Assembly (NCBI GenBank): GCA_963971405.1
Contig: OZ020484.1
Span: 14,136,001 to 14,200,000, forward strand
Reading direction: 5' to 3'
DNA length: 64,000 nt
Origin: Psococerastis gibbosa
Lineage: Eukaryota; Arthropoda; Insecta; Psocodea; Psocidae
The notes under the pieces: model-generated
Seen by the model: the letters and a program-made list of their open reading frames with translations, nothing else
Told to the model about the DNA's origin: nothing
The model's database searches: none
In this document: positions 1 through 10,471 of the stretch, in pieces
Layout of the letters: every line of letters starts with the position of its first letter
Numbering within the stretch: position 1 is the first letter of the stretch
Made by a program: the position numbers and the translations under genes

Positions 1-272
1 TGTTCGTCGGGTTAATATCGACTTAGGCCTCATATTTGGGCCCATAGAGCGACCCCGACTTGACTGTCCTATGCCAGCCCATAGGACAGTGGACCTCCTG
101 ATTATAGTGGATTCCGAACCACTTGGGGACACAGTGAAGTCACACGATTTGTTCGGAGGTGACCAGGACAAGTCCTACCATGTTTCCCTACCGGCACTGT
201 GCACACGACCAAGTTGTCTGCAGCTTTGAACCTGCTCTGGTCCGCTGGATTCAACTTGGTATGGCGGCTGGC
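1..272 (-). mobile_element. SINE-C, minus strand, cut by window start
   Basis: This is the same SINE as the copies at 539, 24894 and 63212. Read on the minus strand it starts near 272 with the head GCCGCCATACCAAGTTGAA, followed by a central domain containing a GGTTCAAAGC box that resembles a polymerase III B box. Its 3' end runs past base 1. Its tail is the 'AACCCGACGAACA' type also seen at 24894. Family identity rests on copy-to-copy similarity within the window; no target duplication can be tested because one end is missing. Confidence 0.8.
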
Positions 273-306
273 TAATTTCTATATAAGATGACTGAACCTT
301 CTGTTA

Positions 307-922
307 GGCGCCCATTCCATTGACCGGCCAGGGCTATTTACAAAAACGGTGACGTGGTAGCAGACATTCAAGACTTAGGTGGCATTGCAGAATGCAAATG
401 ACATTGACGGAAATTAGAATTTTTCTTTTTATAGAAATCTATTAAAATGTTTGTACTTAACATATCCCATGACGCCATTTTTTAATTTTAGTTTGTTTGT
501 TTATGATTTTACTGTATGATCAATTTTAACTATGGCATGGCCGGCCGCCATACCAAGTTGAATCTAGCGGACCGGAGCAGGTTCAAAGCTGCAGATAAAT
601 TGGTCGTGTGCACAGTGCCGGTAGGGAAACATGGTAGGACTTGTCCTGGTCACCTCCGAACTAATCGTGTGACTTGACTGTATTTCCCAAGTGGTTCGGA
701 ATCCACTATAATCAGGAGGTCCACTGGAGTCCTATGGGCCCACACCGTGGCCTGGGACTGTGTCAAACCATACTACTACTACTAACTATGGCATAGAGGA
801 AAATAAACATTTCCGTCAATTCTGCAATGCGAGGTCGGTGGAAACTCTGTCTAAGTCTTGAATGTCTGCTACCACTTCACTGTTTTTGTAAATAGCCCTA
901 GCCGGTCGATGGAATGAGCACC
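307..922. mobile_element. Palindromic Harbinger-like MITE (family H1), split by a SINE
   Basis: The ends are GGCGCCCATTCCATTGACCG and its inverse, here decayed to GGAATGAGCACC. The left flank is TTA and the right is TGA, a worn 3-bp duplication. The arms include the family marker GACGTGGTAGCAGACATTCA. The central loop holds the core TGTACTTAACATATCCCATG. A SINE occupies 539-783. Without it the element is about 360 bp. It has no coding capacity, so it is non-autonomous. Confidence 0.85.
539..783 (+). mobile_element. SINE-C inserted in a MITE, 11-bp target duplication
   Basis: The SINE is flanked by the direct repeat AACTATGGCAT at 528-538 and 784-794, which is MITE sequence, so the SINE arrived after the MITE. 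The head is GGCCGGCCGCCATACC, the B-box-like segment is GGTTCAAAGC, and the 3' tail is a short ACT repeat. The 3' part ('GTCAAACCATACTACTACT') differs from the tails of the copies at 24894 and 32835 although head and centre match. Target-primed insertion by a LINE partner is inferred. Confidence 0.9.
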
Positions 923-1562
923 TGAATAAGCCCCTTTACAAATTCTCTCAAAGTGAAATAAGCTGTCATTTTTAAACTTAACGACAAACCCGATGCCAAT
1001 CAGAAAGCCTTAAATGGAATCTGCCGGACAACCACCTAACATACGGTACAGTAGTTAGTCGAGATAAGACAACGAAAATGTACGGACAGCTGATGCCGCG
1101 ATGGTTCACCAGTCAGTCACTGATCCTAAAAATAATGTAATGAATAAACAATTACGAGAAATTCATCCTTGACGTTGTTCCAGGCTTGATTGACAAGCTT
1201 GATAATCTATAAAATAATAACCTCGACTCTTTGCCAGCGGCTGCTTTACGGTGATTTAAACAAGGAATTTACCATGGTTCTCCACTGTTTATGGATACTA
1301 TCATACCTGTATACAGACTGGAGCTTGTTTGAATTTTCGGAATCGTAGTTATCTGTACCGCCCTCCTACTACTGCCCATAATTTGTTGGTTTCTAGGTAA
1401 TTGTATATCATGCTGTAATTGCCTGCTAACAACTATCAATTAAGCATCAATTTAAGGTAGTTGCTTAGGACTTATGGGCGCTATTGACAATGTTTATTGG
1501 TGATTATGCTGTTCATATATATTTACAATAACGATTAAATTTCAAAGTGGACTCCATCATTT
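923..1562. other. Unassigned AT-rich DNA
   Basis: No ORF, RNA gene or repeat copy is recognised in this stretch. Confidence 0.5.
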
Positions 1563-1632
1563 TTTTAAAAGAACCGGTCCGAGTTTACTCGAACATGCTT
1601 TCCTATTTATCAATTAGTATAGGTATATGAGT
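1563..1632 (+). repeat. Dispersed repeat with AAAGAACCGG
   Basis: A ~65-bp unit starting AAAGAACCGGTCCGAGTTTA and running to about GTATAGGTA. Related units lie at 10416-10472 (directly before the LINE remnant) and at 56649-56700 (near the Penelope-like fragment). In two of the three copies the unit ends in ATAGGTA. The family is not recognised; it could be an untranslated or terminal part of a retroelement. Confidence 0.55.
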
Positions 1633-1637
1633 ACATG

Positions 1638-1756
1638 TATGTCGACATTGATGGCAAGGTTGTAGCGTGCTTGAACTTGTGTGAGTCTCTCTATGCCATA
1701 GCTTCGGAGACATGTCGTAACTCAACACTGGTACTAACCTACGGAGGCGACTGAAT
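1638..1756 (+). mobile_element. SINE-B (tRNA-like head), plus strand
   Basis: The segment GGCAAGGTTGTAGCGTGCTT fits a polymerase III A box, and TTCGGAGACATGTCGTAACT is the family's second conserved block. Other copies lie at 7035, 21694, 37848, 54043, 60093 and 62890. The 3' part ends near GGAGGCGACTGAA. A tRNA origin is inferred from the A-box spacing; cloverleaf pairing is poor. Confidence 0.75.
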
Positions 1757-2698
1757 TTCATTTAAAAAAATACTTGCAAATGGACGAAGAAACCTATCTG
1801 AAACTATTATGTCTGGTCACTCGTTAGTCGTTTCATTAATAGGTAGGCGGAAATGTCATTTGATGTTCTGGAATCGTCAGGAATCGTTCACAGTACGAAA
1901 TATCGTAAATTGAGAACTGATGTGTAACAAAAGTTCTCTGTTTTTCTTCAGGAGCTGCCACCCACGGTCAGTTTCATAGAAGCGTCAGCTGTCAGTTAAA
2001 CTGATCGTGTATGGTAGGTCTAAGTTTAAAAGACAGTGTAATTCCTTCCAGGTCCAGGTGTTGCTGTGGCAAATCAGAATCATTAGGTGCGAGCAGGTAA
2101 AACAATTTAGCCCGACCTTCATCTCCCTCAGCACCGCCTACAATTTAGGTTGGCTACGCCTACTGAACCAGAACAATTTGCAGCAAATGAAAGCGGCAAG
2201 AAATCAGGGGAAGGCGGTATGCAAGTTACGGAAGCAGTGGCGGTGAGCGTGTCGGACTAATTGCCTCTTCCTACACAGAATCGTGGCCCGGCGAAGCGCT
2301 ACTGCATCGCCTACTGTCGGGGTTTATTTACGAGGCAGGCTAACACCCAGGACAGTAGTACCTAGGTATCGCGGTGCAAATCGCGAGTCTCCACCTTAGG
2401 GTGTCACCAGCCTTCCCAGACTTTCGACTACCTTCTTTTTTCTTTTTAAGTTTTTGACTACTTGTTCTTTATGGAACGAATCACAACATTAATCTCTCCA
2501 ATTTGAGATGTAATATAGAAACCATTCATTCAAGGTCTTTAAATCAGTCTATAGCTGTCTTCGGCAACGACGTCCCCAGAGACACACCACTGTGTTCAAC
2601 AATGAGCCCAGTGGTCAAATTATCGCCTGCTAGTGAAGCCGGCAGATATGGTGCTCAGATGCTCAAGATTCCCTAATTTATACGAGCAGGGAGCTGAG
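1757..2698. other. Unassigned DNA
   Basis: Contains a 79-codon open frame at 2007-2246 that starts with ATG but matches no family I recognise and has no visible splice or promoter context. The stretch at 2260-2420 is somewhat richer in GC. Nothing else can be supported. Confidence 0.4.
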
Positions 2699-2702
2699 TT
2701 TT

Positions 2703-2810
2703 AACTGAAATTAGAGGACATAGAAAAAACTGAACTTAGTGGGTTTCGAACCCACAATCTACGCTGATCCGGGACATCGCCTTAGCCACTGAACCACAAG
2801 CATGTACAGT
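2703..2810 (-). mobile_element. tRNA-derived SINE-E, minus strand
   Basis: On the minus strand GGTTCAGTGGCTAAGGCGAT resembles a D arm/A box. GTGGGTTCGAAACCCAC forms a perfect 5-bp T stem with a seven-base loop. The anticodon stem and acceptor do not pair, so this is not a functional tRNA gene. The 3' end (2703-2730) matches the arms of the inverted structure at 27042. Confidence 0.65.
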
Positions 2811-2907
2811 GGCCTCTAAGCCCTCTACTGGTATCCTCTTATTGACAAGATTCGTATTGCTATCTAACCGAACAGGTCTGTGAGCTTACATTATTGCATA
2901 AAGGCAA

Positions 2908-3133
2908 GTCAAGACATGTAGCGTAGTGGTACAGACTCTGACTTTCACCCGAAAGGTTATTGGTTCGAGTCCCACACTTCCTACATTTTCTGGCCATGCT
3001 TCGGAGGACATGTAAAGCAGGCGGTCCCGGGCCTTCCTAGTAGAGTGTAAGAGAGGGCTTTATAGCCCTAACTCCGCTAGGTTGGCTTAGTAATAGAAAC
3101 AACAAAAAGTCCTTATTTATTTATTATTTACTT
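2908..3133 (+). mobile_element. SINE-D (tRNA-derived), 8-bp target duplication
   Basis: The A box GTAGCGTAGTGGTACAGACT and B box GGTTCGAGTCC are in the correct order, about 30 bases apart. The body contains GCTTCGGAGGACATGTAAAG, and the tail is AAAAAGTCC followed by TTATT repeats. The flanks carry AAAGGCAA at 2900-2907 and 3134-3141. This is the most abundant SINE in the window (other copies at 12752, 30140, 41731, 43672, 49151, 51593, 54200 and 54853). Confidence 0.92.
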
Positions 3134-3353
3134 AAAGGCAATGCTTTATTAAAAAGGCTGAACTCTCACTAAATATCTTTCAGGTTAAATTCAATAAAAT
3201 TCACGACAGGCAAAATTTCCCCGCAGGATTTGCATAAGAAAATAAATGATGATTTTAAACATGCTATAAACGTTCTAACATGCAGCATTTAAGCTAGGCT
3301 TGGTTGAAATTTCGTCTGAATGGGTACAGATTAACAGATTATATCGACTATAT

Positions 3354-3676
3354 CAGGGGTTCCAAAACTGTGGTCCATGGACCACTGGTAGTCCACAGAC
3401 ATATATCAGGTGGTCCACGGGCCAAAGTAAGAAATAAGAAAATAAAATAGCTGAGTGATTGGAAATTTGAAATAAAATACAGTAAATCTTGGCACTGAAC
3501 TATAAAATCCGACCGATACAAGTCGTAAACAGTTCATCAAATATTAGCACGTAATTGTAGTCACTAACTACTTGATCTTGGTCCTAGACTTTAAAGAGTT
3601 TCCTATCATAGCCATGGTGGTCCACGGAAAATCATAAAATAATCTAATTGTCCACGGACAAAAAAGTTTGGGACTA
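3354..3676. mobile_element. hAT-like non-autonomous element, degenerate
   Basis: The left end CAGGGGTTCCAAAACTGTGG and the right end AAAAGTTTGGGAC are inverted and typical of hAT-type MITEs; the last bases of the right end are lost. Internal GTGGTCCACGG motifs repeat in both orientations. No 8-bp duplication can be demonstrated. Confidence 0.6.
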
Positions 3677-3683
3677 AATAATT

Positions 3684-3995
3684 TATGTTCGCATGGAAAA
3701 AGATATGCGTATCAAACCAACTTAACAGACTCATCAAAATACGATGCCGTATAACAGACCTATCGCCTGCCCCCCGGATTGAGTAAATATTTTTCACACC
3801 AGAAGCGATGAGTTATACCAGACGGGACTTCCAAGTTTTAGCCAGAGTGAGAAGCGGATTAATAGCAAACACAGCAAAAATCCAAAGCAGAGATTAGCCT
3901 ACTGAACGTCTGTTTGAGCGTCCGAAAAAACCTGAATGAGTTGTTGCGCTAGAAGTAAAGGATGATTGTGAAACGTTAGGGATAAAATCAGTAGC
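3684..3995. other. Unassigned DNA
   Basis: No gene or repeat copy recognised. Confidence 0.5.
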
Positions 3996-3998
3996 TAA

Positions 3999-4397
3999 GG
4001 CGCCCATGCCATCGACCGGCTAGGGCTATTTACAAAAACAGTGACGTGGTAGCAGACATTCAAGACTTAGGCGGGGTTTACACCGACCTCGCATTGCAGA
4101 ATTGACGGAAATGTTTATTTTCCTCTATGCCATAGTTAAAATTGATCAATGATCATACAATAACAAACAAACATACTAAAATACTAACAAACAAACTAAA
4201 ATTAAAAAATGGCGTCATGGGATGTGTTAAGTACAAACATTTTAATAGATATCTATAAAAAGAAAAATTGTCATTTCCGTCAATGTCATTTGCATTCTGC
4301 AATGCGAGGTCGGTGGAAACGCCACCTAAGTCTTGAATGTCTGCTACCACGTCACCGTTTTTGTAAATAGCCCTAGCCGGACGGTGGAATGGGCGCC
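3999..4397. mobile_element. Palindromic MITE family H1
   Basis: The ends are GGCGCCCATGCCATCGACCG and GGTGGAATGGGCGCC. The flanks are TAA on the left and GAA on the right, one change from a perfect 3-bp duplication. Arms of about 120 bp surround an unpaired core with TTGATCAATGATCA. The 127-codon minus-strand frame inside it is element sequence, not a gene. Confidence 0.9.
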
Positions 4398-4885
4398 GAA
4401 GCCCCATTTCAAATGTGATGTGTCCAATGCTCGTGTTCCAGAATAGTTGAACCAACCGGCAACTGAGCACAGTGTGACGCGGAAAATGTAACAGAACAAG
4501 TCTGTATAGGCTGACTAATGCGAGAAAATTGCACAATATTAAAAGATTTGCTATTAACCGATTAATAACACACTATTATGCAAATGTACCTTTGCTTAAC
4601 CGCCTGCAAGGCGAGCTTCATTGCTATATACTTATAACGTCTTCTGCTATTTCTTTAATTGCGATTTTTCTCAGAATAGATTGGTAGGTAGGGGTATACG
4701 TATGCAAGTAGTAAGTGAAAGTTACAAGGTTGAAGCTTTCCACAGTTACTGTGCTTATGTTACTGGACCAATGGCTATATGAAGCGTGGAAATAAAAAGT
4801 TAGACAAGAAAATCATTAATTTGAGTTGTTACGATTTTTTATGCCATAATGCATGACATCATAATGTGACATTGCCATCTATTTA
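4398..4885. other. Unassigned AT-rich DNA
   Basis: No gene or recognised repeat. Confidence 0.5.
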
Positions 4886-5150
4886 CGCGGCAATTCCACC
4901 GGCGAATTTACTTCATTTGTGATTTGAGATTTTTTGTTTGTTTTGCTTTAAGGAGACTATTATGTAGATACTTAACTTATCTATTATGCATGAAGTTATA
5001 ATATGTTGCAGATATCATTAATAAGTCTACCATATTATAACTTAATGTAATATATATAAGTTAAGTATCTACATAATAGTCTCCTTAAAACAACGCCAAC
5101 CAAAAATCTCAAATCACAAATGAAGTAAATTCGCCGGTGGAATTGCCGCC
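4886..5150. mobile_element. Palindromic MITE family H3, TTA duplication
   Basis: The arms begin GGCAATTCCACCGGCGAATT and are nearly exact inverses for more than 60 bp; a second inner inverted pair is AAGGAGACTATTATGTAGAT. TTA flanks both sides (4883-4885, 5151-5153). The end plan GGCGGCAATTCCACC is the same plan as in families H1 and H2, with unrelated inner sequence. Confidence 0.85.
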
Positions 5151-5979
5151 TTACCAACTGCAACTACAATTTTGCCACTGTCGCTTGACGCTGTTTACGG
5201 AACACTGGCCATGTAACTTGGATCGTATTTAAGTGATGAAACGAATTTTCAATTTTTGGCGCTTAACGCGATTTCTATATCCACGCTTCATATTTCCTTT
5301 GGGTTACATATTATGAGGGGTAATGTCTGAAAGACCCAAAGTTTGGAAATGGGCTTATGAATAAGTGAAGTTATTACTTTATTAGAGGAACAATTAAAAT
5401 GTGCCTGTAATATGTACGATTCTATCAAGCACAATGTCAGTAGTTTACGGTAATTCCAATCAATGATTATGACAATGCTCCTGTCTGACTGAACCGTACA
5501 AAAATCCATACTGAAAAGTGAAAACTGATGAAATGATTATTATTGAATAGGCTATAGCATTTTATCATCAAGTTTAATTCCCTACCGAATATCTCTTGAA
5601 AATATACAGTACATACTATGCACAATATACAGTACCTAAGTTATGCGACTTATAATGGGTTAAAATCACAAATTATATATGAATAAATTGTGTAATCTGG
5701 GAACAGAAGGTAAGACATTTTCAATACAGCATAAATTTAGAACTTGCCTGCAAGTTTACAATAACATTCCTGATAGTTCCGCTCATCCTAACGTGTATTA
5801 AATTCGTATTATATATACAGTAAATATGAAATTTACGTTCCAACCAATATTAATACTATTTTAAGCAGACAAAACAGAATCGAGAAAACTTGTAAATATA
5901 ACAAGCCCCCCCTCCCCTGAAATATATCAGGACTCAATAGATTAAAATAGAATTTGAACGATAATTAGCAATTTTGTTA
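5151..5979. other. Unassigned AT-rich DNA
   Basis: Includes a 73-codon minus-strand frame at 5288-5509 without recognisable features. No repeat copies identified. Confidence 0.4.
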
Positions 5980-6362
5980 GGCTATTCCACTTGTCAATAT
6001 TTCTTCAATTTTGAAAATGTCATTGACAGAAATATCATCAACGTTGCATTTATATTTTTACACCTCATTCCACTTGTCTTCAATAATTTGATTGAACATT
6101 TTTGTTTACAATTTTTTCCAATTCTGTAAGTTTAACCCCCGTCTTTCTTTTACTTTTATAATCTAAAAGAAATTTAAATTATGAAATAATTAGTTTGTTC
6201 TCAAAAAATTAATTATAATTATTTATCATCTCCAGACGACGCTTATTATGACGATGATTATTGATCAATTCTAACATGCAGAAGTTAAAATGGACAATGA
6301 CATAAAGTAAAGAAAAAATCTCATCCATTATTGAAGAAAAATTGACAAGTGGAATAGCCGGC
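5980..6362. mobile_element. Palindromic MITE family H4, TTA flanks
   Basis: Left end GGCTATTCCACTTGTCAATA, right end ATTGACAAGTGGAATAGCC plus GGC. TTA lies at 5977-5979 and 6363-6365. The left end appears to lack three bases relative to the right. The interior has a TTATTGATCAATTCTAAC motif close to the H1 core, so it is a distant relative. Non-coding. Confidence 0.75.
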
Positions 6363-6773
6363 TTAAGAATAAACAATTTGAAACACATTAAAAAAAATTT
6401 ATGATTAGATGATTATAAAATTTTGTATTGTGATCGCGAATGACAGAGTATAGACTCAATGGTTTCCCTATCTCCAAATATATGACCTATCTATCTATCT
6501 ATATAGCCTATCTAAACATTGCTGCATTCAAAATTCATAAAACCTTAAACCCTATATTACAGGTCTATTTTTCAAAACTTTTCCGGGTGGTAGAATATTT
6601 CATCAACACCAGACTCGTACCAGTATCAAAATAGGTTAGAAAAGGGAACGTGAAAGGCCTCGAATGGTTAGTTACGGGAGGACAAGGGCGAAGGGGTGGG
6701 AATTCGGGTAGGGCCGGGTTATTCAGGGAGGTCGATATCTAATGCCCGAGGACATACTACAGCGCGCATGGCG

Positions 6774-6905
6774 TGACGTCATGCTTCATTCATGACTTCT
6801 CGGAATTCAGCGATCAACAACATACAGGTTGCCGGCAAGGCTCTGACGTCAGAGGAGTCAATAATAGTATATAATTGGCCTTTCTCTGTGCAAACTGTCA
6901 GAAAT
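6774..6905 (+). promoter_or_regulatory. Promoter-like module: two CREs, TATA box, initiator
   Basis: Two perfect CRE palindromes TGACGTCA lie at 6774-6781 and 6844-6851. TATATAAT lies at 6868-6875, and an initiator-like TCAGAA at 6898-6903, about 31 bases downstream of the TATA start. The order and spacing fit a cAMP/CREB-type inducible promoter firing to the right. The region is richer in GC than its surroundings. The downstream transcribed segment (6900-7025) has an ATG near 6964 opening a short frame that soon runs into SINE sequence, so the gene it would serve is unknown. Confidence 0.45.
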
Positions 6906-7034
6906 ATATTTACAAATACTTTCAAGGCCGCAGTCAGATAAGGAAGCAATTGAGTCCGGCTTGATGAGCCGTGGTCAATCTGAAAGCGTACTTCCAAACG
7001 TTTCGTCTTCAGTGTTATTTTTTTTTTTTAAAGG

Positions 7035-7392
7035 TTAATATCATGCAATTTAATGAATGTGTCCGATCGATGTATCCGATCGCCTCCGTAGATTAGTACC
7101 CGTTTTGAGTTACTACTGTCATTCAACTCCCCTTTCCCCGAGGTGATAAAGTCTGCCCTTAGGGTGCCTCAAGTTAACAAACAGATTCACTCACCCCGCC
7201 AGGCAGACAGGGTTGCTTAAATCTGAAATTCTGAAAGCAGGCGTTAGAAACAACAACAACAACGAGTTACGACGCGTCTCCGATCGCATGGTTTGTAGAG
7301 TCTGAAGAGACTCGCAAATGGACAATCACGCTACCACCTTGCCACCGAAGTCAATCACTGACTCTGCTTGTCCTATTTCTACCTGAAGACTC
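7035..7392 (-). mobile_element. SINE-B, minus strand, interrupted by SINE-C
   Basis: The two halves (7035-7113 and 7264-7392) match other SINE-B copies in the order expected on the minus strand: the 3' part GTATCCGATCGCCTC, then ACGCGTCTCCGATCGCATGG, then the A-box complement CACGCTACCACCTTGCCA. The interruption is the element at 7114-7263. Confidence 0.8.
7114..7263 (+). mobile_element. 5'-truncated SINE-C with AAC tail, nested in SINE-B
   Basis: Flanked by GAGTTAC at 7107-7113 and 7264-7270. The sequence matches the 3' half of the SINE at 32835 (CCCGAGGTGATAAAGTCTGC, then GCCAGGCAGACAGGGTTGCT) and ends in GTTAGAAACAACAACAAC. The short duplication plus 5' truncation is the expected product of aborted reverse transcription. 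Confidence 0.85.
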
Positions 7393-9250
7393 GGAATGTA
7401 CTAGTGAGTGATAACATAAAATCAAAAAATCTTTTTTCGACAATTTTCTTTTTTTCATTCTTTCTTTTAGAGGCTCAGTGTCAGCCCGGCTCTACTGCTT
7501 AATCAAACCCTCAAAAGGGTAGTAAAGCGATAGAATGAATACTTTCCAAAATGAACTTCAGATCGCTGTCAGAAAAAAAGTTTGAGTATGACGCTCCTAA
7601 CCGGACAGTCGTTTTGAACTTTTCACGTATAGTAGAACTTATTGAAACCTGAATACAAAGGTATTATTTACAATATCTAAGCCCTACGCCCCTATTGTAT
7701 ATGATATTTAAGCGTTGTCAAGGTCACTGAAAACCATTGACAAATTTGAGTTGCAGCAAAAGGATAAAAATTTGTGTGCACCTAGTCGCTATTGGAGGCT
7801 ATATGATAAGTGGTCTCAAGAACCGTTTTTAATGTAAATAATATAATAGGCATGTTTAGCCATATCTGGTTCCTTCATTACATGAGAGTGTAGACACATT
7901 TATTAAATACTATGCTTTTATATTTTTAACGAGTTTTGCTGATGTCTGCGTCAAGTGCTGACGATACTATGCTGTAAGCTGTTGTATCCATGGCGACGTA
8001 AATTATTTACGTGGGATGACTAATAACATTATATCAATAGTAATAATAATAATAAAAAAATGTTTTTATTGAAAAATAATTAAATGTACTATAATAATGT
8101 AAATACAGCGAGATTATGGTCTAGGGTCCTCTCTTCGCCCTAAATGTGAATCGTATAGCCTACGTATATCAACTACAGTTTCAAGTTTCGTCTTTTTGTA
8201 CCAAGTTTTTTGCACAAGTCATAGTTCAGAGTATTCAAGTTTATAATTATTCAGACTATAGGCAACCCTGGAAAACGGGGGAACACGCCCTCGTTCCAGG
8301 AAAATTCTTACTGGAGAAGTTTCTGTATTTTCCGTGCAATGGCAGCACCAACAATATCTGCCTGGGTAAATGTGGGTAAACATTTTTAAAAGTGGAACTT
8401 TGGAATTAGTTTTCCAAACTTACCTTTGAACAAATGTTCAGTGCGATGAACTGTCGAAAATAAGAAAGATATGTGAAAAATGTGAAATTAAATATTTATT
8501 ATGGCACAAACCACAAAATACAGTTATAATGCCAGAAAGTTACACATTTACAATACATTAAATTTGTGACAGAATTAGGTTATTTATTTTTTTCGTTTTC
8601 TTGATGTTTTGATTTCACTATTGTGCTTACAATAGATAGTGTCAATTTTTTATTTCCTTATGATATTGTTTGAATGGATTTATTCTAAATTCCACCGACA
8701 TTATGCTATTAAGTCAGAGATATAGAGGCGCATTTACCCCTGTGGCTAAGTGGCGACTTGGCTTTCACTCAGAATTTCACTTTTTCGAGTTAACTGCCGA
8801 ACTTTACGGTGACTCTGATAGGATTCAGATGCTATTTTAAATTTGAAAGGCACGTGAAGACCATTATTAAGCCGATTGTTTTAAGAACACAAGATCTCTG
8901 TCGAATTATTGATACGCAGTCACGCACAGACGCTTTTTTAGTCTTATAATGTTAATGTCTTAATAAATTTCTATAAAGCTACTTATAAGCTTATATAATG
9001 AGAGACTCACACGTAGGCCTACAAAATAAATGTCGGAATGAGTAGGCATTCGCGGTTTTATATCCCACTCTCACCTGTTTTCTTTGATTTCCATTCGTAA
9101 TAAAATTTTTGGAAACTGTCACATACACACGGAAACAAGCGCTTACATCTAACTGTGACATACATGACCACCACACACGGGGTAGGGCAACATCCACTTG
9201 GAGCAAGTCAGACTAGCCAAAACTCTGACTGGCCCCGGCAAATGGGACTC
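7393..9250. other. Unassigned AT-rich DNA with a TAA microsatellite
   Basis: A TAA repeat lies near 8038-8058. Frames at 8146-8379 (plus) and 8991-9206 (minus) show no family features. No repeat copy recognised. Confidence 0.4.
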
Positions 9251-9254
9251 AGAC

Positions 9255-9378
9255 TATAAAATACATTGCCAAGTTCCCTGAAAGGCCAAAATGTCACAGA
9301 GTTCAGAAAAGGGGTGAAGGTACTGCTCCTGCAGTGTAGTCCCTACTCCGTGAGTGAGTTTATGGGGTCTTATTACAA
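9255..9378 (+). pseudogene. LINE reverse transcriptase C-terminal tail remnant
   Basis: A plus-strand frame reads NTLPSSLKGQNVTEFRKGVK and then YSVSEFMG. In many non-LTR retrotransposons the reverse transcriptase ends in a W-N-(S/T)-L-P motif followed by F-K/R and a short basic tail. The frame is closed upstream by a stop at about 9263, so only the tail survives. This is a different LINE family from the one at 10472. Confidence 0.5.
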
Positions 9379-9411
9379 TTAAAATATCGTTGAACAATGT
9401 AATATTGTACA

Positions 9412-10235
9412 GGCGCTTGTTCCACCTGCGTCAATAGTCAATAGTAAATGTGGTATTGACGGACATTTCAATTTTACACTATGCCATAGTTAAAATTGAT
9501 CAATGATCATAGAGTAAAATCACGCGTTGCAAACACTAACAAACTAAAATGGCGTCATGGGATATGTACAAACATTTTATATTTTATTGTTTATAAAACA
9601 ATTTTCATCCATTAAACAGATCGGTGAAGGTCGATCTAAGGCGCCCATTCCATTGACCGGCCAGGGCTATTTCCAAAAACAGTGACGTGGTAGCAGACAT
9701 TCAAGACTTAGGTTGCGTTTCCACCGATCTCGCATTTCAGAATGCAAATGACATTGACGGAAATTAGAATTTTTCATTTTATAGAAATCTATTAAAATGT
9801 TTGTACTTAACATATCCCATGACGCCATTTTTTAATTTTAGTTTGTTTGTTTGTGATTTTACTGTATGATCATTGATCAATTTTAACTATGGCATAGAGG
9901 AAAATAAACCTTTCCGTCAATTCTGCAATGCGAGGTCGGTGGAAACGCCACCTAAGTCTTGAATGTCTGCTACCACGTCACCGTTTTTGGAAATAGCCCT
10001 AGCCGGTCAATGGAATGGGCGCCTTACTTCGGATCTCCTACTATTATTAGGTTTTATTAAAAATAATAAGTCTACGAAGAAAACAAATGCAAACAACTTT
10101 CAAAAATTTGGCGCATACGTCTCAATAGAAGAAAAGTGATCAATAGTTGAAGAAACAAGTGGAATGCAGTGTATCAATGAAAAATAGAATTGTCCACATT
10201 TACAATTGACTATTGACGTAGGTGAAACAAGCGTC
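9412..10235. mobile_element. Palindromic MITE family H2-long, host of a nested MITE
   Basis: Ends GGCGCTTGTTCCACCTGCGT and its inverse (GGTGAAACAAGCGTC). The flanks are ACA and ATA. The arms carry GTCAATAGTCAATAGTAAAT. The nearest relative is the uninterrupted copy at 40076-40551. The interruption at 9640-10023 is an H1 element; without it and its duplication the host is about 437 bp. Confidence 0.85.
9640..10023. mobile_element. Palindromic MITE H1 nested in H2-long; empty site known
   Basis: 384 bp between TAA (9637-9639) and TTA (10024-10026). The uninterrupted paralogue reads GATCTTACTTCGG (TTA at 40306-40308), so one TTA was present before insertion and the left copy has changed by one base. 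The arms share private variants: CCATTGACC opposite GGTCAATGG, and ATTTCCAAAAAC opposite GTTTTTGGAAAT. Confidence 0.93.
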
Positions 10236-10420
10236 ATAGGTGGCAACCCTAGTTGCCGATGTTGTTTTTGTTTTTGTTTATATTAAATTTTATATTTTGT
10301 GATTTGTGACTCATTTGTCGAGTAGTTCACTTTTTGACGAGGTCGAGCTGCGTCCATGGATTGCATGGATGCAGCTATAATGACAATACACGATTGATTG
10401 ATTGATTGATTGATTGAAAG
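10236..10420 (+). repeat. Unknown repeat ending in a GATT microsatellite
   Basis: About 180 bp ending in five or six GATT units (10393-10416), which looks like the 3' tail of a SINE or short LINE end. The same tail type occurs at the right edge of the window (63940-63972). The family is not recognised. Confidence 0.4.
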
Positions 10421-10471
10421 AACCGGCATAAGTCAGCCCATACATGCTTTCCAATTTATCTATTTGTATAG

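Noticed and set aside
2730..2806. Functional tRNA gene
   Set aside because: The T arm is perfect but the acceptor and anticodon stems do not pair; other fragments of the same sequence show it is a SINE.
4153..4536. 127-codon minus-strand ORF
   Set aside because: It lies almost wholly in a palindromic MITE, and similar peptides recur at 21976, 42973 and 43138 in other copies.
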